Shown here in pieces: positions 15,438 through 20,750 of a DNA stretch of 20,750 bases. Made by a program: the position numbers and the translations under genes. The notes under the pieces are model-generated. The model ran no database searches, was not told the origin of the DNA, and saw only the letters and a program-made list of their open reading frames with translations. Where the stretch lies: positions 1-20,750 of the forward strand of contig DIFH01000148.1 of assembly GCA_002427615.1 (NCBI GenBank). Direction: 5' to 3'. How positions within the stretch are numbered: the stretch's first letter is position 1; every line of letters begins with the position of its first letter. The stretch is from Paludibacter sp. UBA5753 (GTDB lineage Bacteria; Bacteroidota; Bacteroidia; Bacteroidales; Paludibacteraceae).

Positions 15438-16964
15438 TTAATTCTCCCCTATTACCTCCACTGCCTTTTTCAATCTTGCAATGGTTTCTTCTTTTCCAAT
15501 TAACGAAATTATATCGAAAATATGCGGTCCTTTTCCTTCGCCTACGATTGACAAACGGAAAGCATTCATAATGCCTCCCACATTATATCCTTTGGCAGCA
15601 ATCCATTCCTTCACAATTTCTTCGCTATTTTCAGGACTAAAATCCTCAATTCCCTGCAACAGTTGAATAAGTTCCTGCATTTGTCCTGGAGTTTCGGCTT
15701 TCCAGCGCTTCTGAACGGTTTTTTCGTCGTACGAAGTTGGGGCAACAAAAAAGAATGAAGACTGAGCCCACAACTCGGTTATGAAATTGGCACGTTCACG
15801 AACCAGACCCACCACTTTCATTACCTTTTCCGAGTCCTCAATAATGTCCTTTTCAACCAAAATGTGTTGAAACAAATCTGCTATTTCTTCCAAAGGTTTG
15901 TTTTGCAGATATTTGTGATTAAACCATTTGCCTTTCTCGTAATCGAATTTCGCACCGCTTTTGCTTACACGGTCGAATGAGAATAAATCAATCAGTTCCT
16001 GCATCGAGAAAATTTCCTGTTCGGTTCCCGAATTCCAGCCCAGCAACGCCAGAAAATTTACTACCGCTTCGGGAAAATAGCCGGCTTCGCGATAACCTGA
16101 AAATACTTCACCGGTTTTGGGATCTTTCCAATTAAGCGGAAAGACAGGAAAACCAAGCCTGTCGCCATCACGTTTACTCAATTTTCCATTCCCATCCGGT
16201 TTCAGCAACAGGGGCAAATGCGCAAATTCAGGCATCACATCAGCCCAACCCAGATAACGGTAAAGTAAAACATGTAGTGGAGCCGAAGGCAACCATTCCT
16301 CTCCGCGAATCACATGCGAAATTTCCATCAGGTAATCGTCGACCACATTGGCCAAATGATAAGTTGGTAATTCGTCGGACGATTTAAACAGAACTTTATC
16401 GTCAATGACAGATGAATTGATGACCACCTCGCCACGAATCAAATCCTGCACTTTAATTTCTTCATTCGGTTCTATTTTAATACGAACCACGTATTGTTCG
16501 CCACGTTCGATGCGCGCTTGTACTTCGTCTGCGGGTAAAGTCAACGAATTGGACATCAGTCCACGCGTATTGGCATCGTATTGGAAATTAGCAATTTCGG
16601 CACGTTTAGCTTCCAGTTCGATAGGTTTATCAAAGGCAATATAAGCCAAACCAGCCTCTAAAAGCTGATCAACATATTTACGGTAAATAGATTTCCGGTC
16701 GCTCTGACGGTAAGGGGCATGATTTCCGGTCGACTTTGCTCCTACTCCTTCGTCGATAGTAATTCCGAGCCAGTTTAATGCTTCGACAATATATTCCTCA
16801 GCGCCAGAGACAAAGCGTGCCGAATCGGTGTCTTCGATACGCAAAAGCATATCGCCGCCATGCTTTTTGGCAAATAGATAATTGTACAACGCAGTACGTA
16901 CGCCGCCGATATGTAAAGGTCCTGTGGGACTGGGTGCAAACCTTACTCTGACTCTTTTGTTCAT
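15438..16964 (-). CDS. gltX: Glutamyl-tRNA synthetase
   Basis: The 508-residue class I aminoacyl-tRNA synthetase charges tRNA-Glu with glutamate in the cytoplasm. The HIGH-type motif is HIGG (18-21) within FAPSPTGPLHIGGVRTAL. The KMSKS-type motif is KLSKR (261-265). The C-terminal anticodon-binding domain (about 330-508) is complete. Length and motifs are normal for a discriminating bacterial GluRS. The gene separates the polysaccharide operon from the peptide-export operon and has its own candidate promoter at about 17006-17036, so it is probably an anchor of conserved backbone between two accessory blocks. Confidence 0.97.
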   Translation of the reverse strand: MNKRVRVRFAPSPTGPLHIGGVRTALYNYLFAKKHGGDMLLRIEDTDSARFVSGAEEYIVEALNWLGITIDEGVGAKSTGNHAPYRQSDRKSIYRKYVDQLLEAGLAYIAFDKPIELEAKRAEIANFQYDANTRGLMSNSLTLPADEVQARIERGEQYVVRIKIEPNEEIKVQDLIRGEVVINSSVIDDKVLFKSSDELPTYHLANVVDDYLMEISHVIRGEEWLPSAPLHVLLYRYLGWADVMPEFAHLPLLLKPDGNGKLSKRDGDRLGFPVFPLNWKDPKTGEVFSGYREAGYFPEAVVNFLALLGWNSGTEQEIFSMQELIDLFSFDRVSKSGAKFDYEKGKWFNHKYLQNKPLEEIADLFQHILVEKDIIEDSEKVMKVVGLVRERANFITELWAQSSFFFVAPTSYDEKTVQKRWKAETPGQMQELIQLLQGIEDFSPENSEEIVKEWIAAKGYNVGGIMNAFRLSIVGEGKGPHIFDIISLIGKEETIARLKKAVEVIGEN

Positions 16965-17005
16965 TATTTAAAATTTAAAAACTGCTTATTTATTGCAAAC
17001 AAGCG

Positions 17006-17036
17006 CAAATTTACGCAAAATACGCAAATAAGTCAA
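17006..17036 (-). promoter_or_regulatory. Candidate gltX promoter
   Basis: On the minus strand TTG (17036-17034), a 20-bp spacer and TAAATTTG (17013-17006) match the Bacteroidota -33/-7 pattern about 41 bp upstream of the gltX ATG. Four GCAAA repeats (TTTGC on the minus strand) at 16995, 17005, 17015 and 17024 run through it at 10, 10 and 9 bp spacing. Confidence 0.6.
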
Positions 17037-17053
17037 TAAATATAAAATGTTTT

Positions 17054-17074
17054 AATTTTTACAGGGTAAAAATT
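17054..17074. repeat. 9-bp perfect inverted repeat between ABC exporter gene and gltX
   Basis: AATTTTTAC (17054-17062) and GTAAAAATT (17066-17074) flank AGG. It lies 32 bp past the stop of the S26-ABC gene and upstream of the gltX promoter. It may act as a weak terminator for the exporter operon, but no solid T run follows on the minus strand. Confidence 0.4.
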
Positions 17075-17105
17075 GGTTGTAAATTAAAATTCAGAAAAAT
17101 TTATT

Positions 17106-19346
17106 TTATTCAAACCGGGAATTCACTGTTTGAAACAAGTTATAATACTTCCCTTTCAATGCCATGAGTTCTTTATGATTTCCCGATTCGATCATTTCGC
17201 CCTCGTGGAATAAATAAATTAAATCAGCCCATTGTACTGTGGTGAGCCGATGGCTGACGATAATTGCCGTTTTGTCGTGCGATAATTTTTTCAGGCTTTT
17301 AATAATTAGCATTTCCGATTCAGCATCCAAAGCGCTCGATGGTTCGTCCATAAGCAGCAAAGGCGCATCACGGTAAAAAGCCCGCGCAATAGCCATTTTT
17401 TGCCACTGGCCTATGCTGAGTTCCTCTCCGCCCTTAAACAGATTGCCCAACAATGTATGATAACCATTGGGCAATTGCTCAAGGACATCGTCTATACCGG
17501 CAGCCTGTGCGGCTTTTTTTGCTTTTTCCATGTCCGGAGAAATTTGAATATTTCCTAACGCCAGGTTTTCAGCAACAGAAATATTATAAAGTGCAAAATC
17601 CTGAAAAACAGCGGTAATATTCTTACATATTTCCTTTTGTCCAATAAGAATTGAGTCTTGGTTATCGAACATAATTTTACCGGCATTGGGCTCATAAAAA
17701 CCACAAAGCAATTTGATTAATGTAGTTTTTCCCGAGCCATTGGCGCCCACGAAAGCTACGGTTTTTCCGGCAGGAATACTGATATTGATATTTTTCAGCG
17801 CATCCCGCATGCTGGCTTCGTACCGGAAACTTACATTGTCGAAACGTATTTCTTTTTTCAATGAAAATTCCACTGTTTCGGTTGGTTCTTTTGAATGTGC
17901 AGGTAAATTCAGAAACTCTATAAAATCTTTCAGGAAAGTATTATCTTCAATAATCTGTGTGAAAGAACGAAAAAAATCGTTCAACACCGAATAACCGCGT
18001 TGGAAAGCAAAGAAAAACAACACTACCGTACCGATGGAAATTTCGCCCTTCATTTTCAGATAGGAAACAAAACCTAATGAAATAAAAATCAGTACGACAG
18101 CAAAAACCTGTGCAAAGATATTGAAACTGAGTTCCGATTTTCGAAGAGCAATTTTTTCGTCGAAAAGTGAGTTTTGTGTTTGAGTGAATCGTTTCTGAAA
18201 AAAACCGGAAAATCCGAAAAGTTTCAACTCCTTGGCAAAGGGAAACCCTGTCAAAATACGGTTATAATAATACATTTCACGCTCGCGGGTACTTTGCGAA
18301 TCTTTCAATCTGTAAAGTTTCCCCGAATATTTAAGCCGGACAAACACATCGGGAAGAATAGCGACCAATAAAATAAGCACCATATACCAGCGAATGGAAA
18401 CAAACAAACCTATCAGAAACAAAACAGAAGCTACTGATTTGATGCCCATAAGTAAGGCATTCAAAATCTTGATCGGACGAAATGAAGCTTCCTGAACGGC
18501 GCGATGTATTTTGTCCTGTTTATCAGGATTTTCGTAGTTCGACAAGTCGAGGACGCTGTGTTTGGCTTGCAAGAGTGAATAAATATATCGTGTAACCGAC
18601 TGTGTCAGCTTTTCAGAAAAATAAGCTCGTAGTTCGGTGAGCAATACATTAAGCAGAAAAACCAATGCTGTGACTATCAACAAAGATATAAAAACGAATT
18701 GTTGTTGTGAATTCTGCAAAGAGGATGTAGTGAGCTCATCAACAAGCAACTTAATGAGCACAATGACAGCAAAAGGGATTATTCCCTGCAAAACCGAAAT
18801 AATAGCATTGATCCAAAAAAGTTTACCCGAACCTTTCGAAATAACGGTTACATTATTTTTTAACGAGTTAAGATTTAACCTGAATGAATCTTTTCTATTT
18901 CGAATCCTAAACATAAAGTTATATATTCTAAGTGCAAAAGAGGGAAAGTATAGTGCTGAAAAACGTCTGAAATTCATAACCTGACTGTTAATCTTCTTTC
19001 TCCGGTTATTTCTTTCAAACGAAGTGATTTTTCCCAAAAGTTCGTTGCTGGTAAAAGGAGCATCATTGTTCAGATTTTTGTCTCCTTTGGCAATAAAAAT
19101 CGTTTCACCGTTTTTTGTTTTTATATCTACAATTCTATGACCTATTAAAATATTATTAGATTTAAAAACTACTATATCTCCAATTTTCAACGTTTCAGGT
19201 CTGCATTTTTCAACCAGTCCAACGTCGCCCGGCTTAAGCGTGGGATACATGCTGAATCCTTTCAATTTATAACTTAATGAAAGGTTTTCATTCAACATAT
19301 TTTCAGCCATATCGTAAAGCTGATTATTTATTTCCTCCTGCTTCAT
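17106..19346 (-). CDS. ABC exporter with N-terminal S26-type (signal-peptidase-like) domain
   Basis: This 746-residue fusion probably cleaves and exports a peptide. Residues about 22-112 form an S24/S26 peptidase-like domain: GFSMYPT with nucleophile-type S32, GHRIV with H70 (Ser/His arrangement of the Sec11/SipW branch instead of Lys), and KGDKN with D95 a few residues on. No membrane helix precedes it, so it should lie in the cytosol. Residues about 175-460 hold the six-helix exporter domain. The NBD (about 498-746) is intact: Walker A GANGSGKTT (534-542), Q-loop Q582, signature LSIGQ (643-647), Walker B LLLMDEP (663-669) and H699. The start overlaps the kinase gene by 23 bp. The layout copies C39-peptidase PCAT exporters with a different protease fold. 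A non-catalytic role for the S26 domain is possible. Confidence 0.88.
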   Translation of the reverse strand: MKQEEINNQLYDMAENMLNENLSLSYKLKGFSMYPTLKPGDVGLVEKCRPETLKIGDIVVFKSNNILIGHRIVDIKTKNGETIFIAKGDKNLNNDAPFTSNELLGKITSFERNNRRKKINSQVMNFRRFSALYFPSFALRIYNFMFRIRNRKDSFRLNLNSLKNNVTVISKGSGKLFWINAIISVLQGIIPFAVIVLIKLLVDELTTSSLQNSQQQFVFISLLIVTALVFLLNVLLTELRAYFSEKLTQSVTRYIYSLLQAKHSVLDLSNYENPDKQDKIHRAVQEASFRPIKILNALLMGIKSVASVLFLIGLFVSIRWYMVLILLVAILPDVFVRLKYSGKLYRLKDSQSTREREMYYYNRILTGFPFAKELKLFGFSGFFQKRFTQTQNSLFDEKIALRKSELSFNIFAQVFAVVLIFISLGFVSYLKMKGEISIGTVVLFFFAFQRGYSVLNDFFRSFTQIIEDNTFLKDFIEFLNLPAHSKEPTETVEFSLKKEIRFDNVSFRYEASMRDALKNINISIPAGKTVAFVGANGSGKTTLIKLLCGFYEPNAGKIMFDNQDSILIGQKEICKNITAVFQDFALYNISVAENLALGNIQISPDMEKAKKAAQAAGIDDVLEQLPNGYHTLLGNLFKGGEELSIGQWQKMAIARAFYRDAPLLLMDEPSSALDAESEMLIIKSLKKLSHDKTAIIVSHRLTTVQWADLIYLFHEGEMIESGNHKELMALKGKYYNLFQTVNSRFE

Positions 19347-20205
19347 AGGTTAATACAAATTGAACAACCTGTTGATCCGGAACAAAGCCTAACTCGTAAA
19401 CGCCTGTTTGCGAGCATAGTTGGCTAAACAAGTCCAGTCTATCCTCAATAAACCGACGGTCAAAATTATTCTGAATACTGAAAGCCATTACTTTGGTGAT
19501 TGCCGATGCTCCATTTATTTTTCTAATTTTATTTTCGGGAGAATGACTGATCAAAAACATGGAATTCAATTTTGCTTTCTTGGGTATATCCCTGTAATAC
19601 ATGGGCGTATTATACACATAAAAGCCATCATCCTGCTTGCGTACAATCAGTCGGTCGTCGTTAATGATTAAATTTCCTGCTCCCGACCATATTTTCGACA
19701 TAGTACTTTTCCCCGCCCCTGAAAATCCTGTGAAAATACGAGCTTTCTCCCCGTCAAAAGCGCACGAAGCATGCATCATCACTGCATCCGATTTGAGCGT
19801 CATATAATGCATGATAATCGGCCCCATAGGATATTTTAAAGGTAATAATTTGTTTCCTGAAGCAACGGAATATATTTTCCAACAGGTAAATGATTTATTG
19901 AGGAAGGCTATTTGTTGAATTTCATTTCGGGTTTGCTGATTGTAAATGACAAAAGCCAACCCAGTGTCATTTTTGTAAATAGAATAAAATTTTTGCACCT
20001 CATTTTCAGCTTTAAAAACCGGTTCGCCTTCGAAAGACTTTGCAGGCAAACCAGCGACGCATTCGATGTTAATGTCCGGTATTGCTTGTGCATCGTTATT
20101 CACAAAAGGCAAATAACCTTCTTCCAACTCAATTACTGAGTCGGAGAATAGTTTTATTGAAAATTCAGCTATTTTTATACAGATGGCGTTCGGCTGATTC
20201 ATCAT
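19324..20205 (-). CDS. HPr-kinase-like P-loop protein (HprK-related kinase)
   Basis: The 293-residue protein resembles the C-terminal kinase domain of HPr Ser kinase and the HprK-related kinases found in RiPP-type clusters. Key features are H145 in MMHASCAF, the P-loop GFSGAGKST (160-168), and an INDDRLIV segment (181-188) matching the ADD-type acidic motif of HprK. The N-terminal 140 residues are not recognisable. Known relatives in lasso-peptide loci phosphorylate a serine of the precursor peptide; a similar peptide-kinase role is inferred here from the PqqD-like and exporter neighbours. There is no HPr gene in the window. ATG codons at 20205 and 20202 are equal candidates. It lies 11 bp after the PqqD-like gene and overlaps the exporter gene. 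Confidence 0.82.
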   Translation of the reverse strand: MMNQPNAICIKIAEFSIKLFSDSVIELEEGYLPFVNNDAQAIPDINIECVAGLPAKSFEGEPVFKAENEVQKFYSIYKNDTGLAFVIYNQQTRNEIQQIAFLNKSFTCWKIYSVASGNKLLPLKYPMGPIIMHYMTLKSDAVMMHASCAFDGEKARIFTGFSGAGKSTMSKIWSGAGNLIINDDRLIVRKQDDGFYVYNTPMYYRDIPKKAKLNSMFLISHSPENKIRKINGASAITKVMAFSIQNNFDRRFIEDRLDLFSQLCSQTGVYELGFVPDQQVVQFVLTYEAGGNK

Positions 20206-20216
20206 GGGACACCTAT

Positions 20217-20498
20217 CTATTTTTTATTCAACAAACTATCCAAGCGAATTAAAAACGAATCAATATCCTTAGCCGCTGTCTGTGCGTCGATATCGAAAGT
20301 TTCGGTAATTAATCGCTGTAAATCTTCGAAACTCGTGTCTTCGCGGAGGTTTTCCCAAATCACTTTGGCCGTTTCGTTTAGGGTAAACAATTCATTCATT
20401 TGAGCTACATTTCCACTCAAGGGAACAATTATCAATTCATCACCCACCTCGCGGGTAACAAATTTCGATTTCAAGTTGTACAGTGTTTGAATTTCCAT
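20217..20498 (-). CDS. PqqD-family peptide-binding (RRE-type) protein
   Basis: This 93-residue protein matches the PqqD/RRE fold. Features are an N-terminal beta hairpin region (YNLKSKFVTREVGDELIIVP), a VAQMNELFTLNETAKVIWENL segment where family members read 'hNLNETGALIWELL', and a helical tail (TSFEDLQRLITETFDI, then a DIDSFLIRL helix). PqqD proteins bind the leader of a precursor peptide and present it to modifying enzymes. The upstream in-frame TTG at 20504 is rejected in favour of ATG at 20498. It is first in the operon, about 48 bp after a -7 box, and precedes the kinase gene by 11 bp. This is the basis for calling the cassette RiPP-like. Confidence 0.85.
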   Translation of the reverse strand: MEIQTLYNLKSKFVTREVGDELIIVPLSGNVAQMNELFTLNETAKVIWENLREDTSFEDLQRLITETFDIDAQTAAKDIDSFLIRLDSLLNKK

Positions 20499-20545
20499 CG
20501 TCAATCTTTTTCTTTTGTTGAGTTCATTAGTATTCTCTCATAGCG

Positions 20546-20553
20546 CAAAGATA
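20546..20553 (-). promoter_or_regulatory. Candidate -7 element of the PqqD/kinase/exporter operon
   Basis: On the minus strand this reads TATCTTTG, the same octamer used before three other transcription units in the window, about 48 bp upstream of the PqqD-like start. The -33 box is not clear at 19-21 bp spacing. It suggests the operon starts here and does not continue from a gene beyond the window edge. Confidence 0.55.
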
Positions 20554-20582
20554 GTTTTTTTTAATATACAATGATAAAAAAT

Positions 20583-20598
20583 TCCCGATAGTTTAGGG
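20583..20598 (-). terminator. Possible terminator upstream of the PqqD operon
   Basis: On the minus strand TCCC, a 9-nt loop and GGGA form a short stem, extended by AAAA/TTTT pairs around one bulge and followed by a run of T (about 20582-20575). It follows the stop of the short open frame at 20608 by about 10 bp, so it may close a gene coming from beyond the window. The stem is short, so the call is weak. Confidence 0.4.
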
Positions 20599-20607
20599 AT
20601 TTTTCTT

Positions 20608-20670
20608 TTATAAATCAAAGTAAAGATGCTTTCTGCCTGATGTTTTTGCTTTTGAAATTAAATTTTTCAT
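20608..20670 (-). CDS. Possible 20-residue peptide or end of a decayed gene
   Basis: An ATG at 20670 opens a 20-codon frame (MKNLISKAKTSGRKHLYFDL). The same frame is open further upstream to a TGA at about 20716-20718, giving 35 residues, which begin LFFDATEYPICK. A run of six T (20707-20712) lies where a one-base deletion would join it to an ATG at 20719. The composition looks protein-like, and a terminator-like hairpin follows the stop. No family is recognised. It may be a small protein, a precursor peptide or the tail of a broken gene; random origin is not excluded. Confidence 0.25.
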   Translation of the reverse strand: MKNLISKAKTSGRKHLYFDL

Positions 20671-20750
20671 ATCATAAGATTTACATATTGGATATTCTGT
20701 GGCATCAAAAAACAGTCATTCCGAAAAAAAAAGTCCCGTAAAAAGTAATA

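Noticed and set aside
16995..17028. CRISPR-like or tandem repeat array
   Set aside because: The units are only 5 bp with 4-5 bp spacing; this is a promoter-scale pattern, not an array.
19334..19339. AGGAGG on the minus strand as a ribosome binding site for a later exporter start
   Set aside because: It lies just after the first ATG, and the next in-frame ATG is more than 20 bp away; it is probably a coding coincidence within the Gln-Glu-Glu codons.
17106..20504. A complete lasso-peptide biosynthesis locus
   Set aside because: No B2-type transglutaminase-like protease, no Asn-synthetase-like cyclase and no precursor are visible; only the PqqD-like protein, kinase and exporter are present.
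20640..20741. A 33-codon plus-strand frame at the window end
   Set aside because: It is antisense to the more protein-like minus-strand frame, has a composition typical of AT-rich noncoding DNA, and has no support.

Overview
The window looks like a Bacteroidota (probably Bacteroidales/Marinilabiliales-type) chromosome. It is AT-rich, has few clear Shine-Dalgarno sequences, carries the Bacteroidota promoter -7 element TAnnTTTG in front of several genes (the octamer TATCTTTG occurs four times), and encodes a secreted amylase with a type IX secretion (T9SS) C-terminal sorting domain. No species can be named from the sequence alone.

Region 1 (1-4900) is a small alpha-glucan utilisation unit. Two divergent secreted GH13 enzymes, a 910-residue T9SS-type amylase on the minus strand and a 614-residue neopullulanase/amylase-like enzyme on the plus strand, share a 247-bp regulatory gap. 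That gap contains a perfect 14-bp palindrome TGCAAACGTTTGCA typical of LacI-family operators.

Region 2 (about 4900-15440) is part of an exopolysaccharide/O-antigen locus. It holds a Wzx-type flippase, three glycosyltransferases of types GT4, GT4 and GT2, and three plus-strand sugar-nucleotide genes (an SDR, a LegB-like 4,6-dehydratase and a sugar-1-phosphate nucleotidylyltransferase). It also holds a non-hydrolysing UDP-GlcNAc 2-epimerase (WecB-like) and two SAM-dependent methyltransferases. The five minus-strand genes at 10516-15370 are packed with ATGA overlaps and form one operon. No Wzy polymerase and no priming phosphoglycosyltransferase is visible.

Region 3 (15438-17000) is the housekeeping gene gltX.

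Region 4 (17106-20560) is the most unusual part. It is a compact three-gene minus-strand operon encoding a PqqD-like (RRE-type) peptide-binding protein, an HPr-kinase-like P-loop protein, and an ABC exporter with an S26 signal-peptidase-like domain fused to its N-terminus. This reads as a peptide-modification and export (RiPP-like) cassette with a peptidase-transporter that mimics the C39-peptidase PCAT layout but uses a different protease fold. The usual lasso-peptide partners (B2 protease, Asn-synthetase-like cyclase) and an obvious precursor are not seen. The last 200 bp upstream contain a short open frame ending just before a terminator-like hairpin; it may be a gene remnant or a small peptide.
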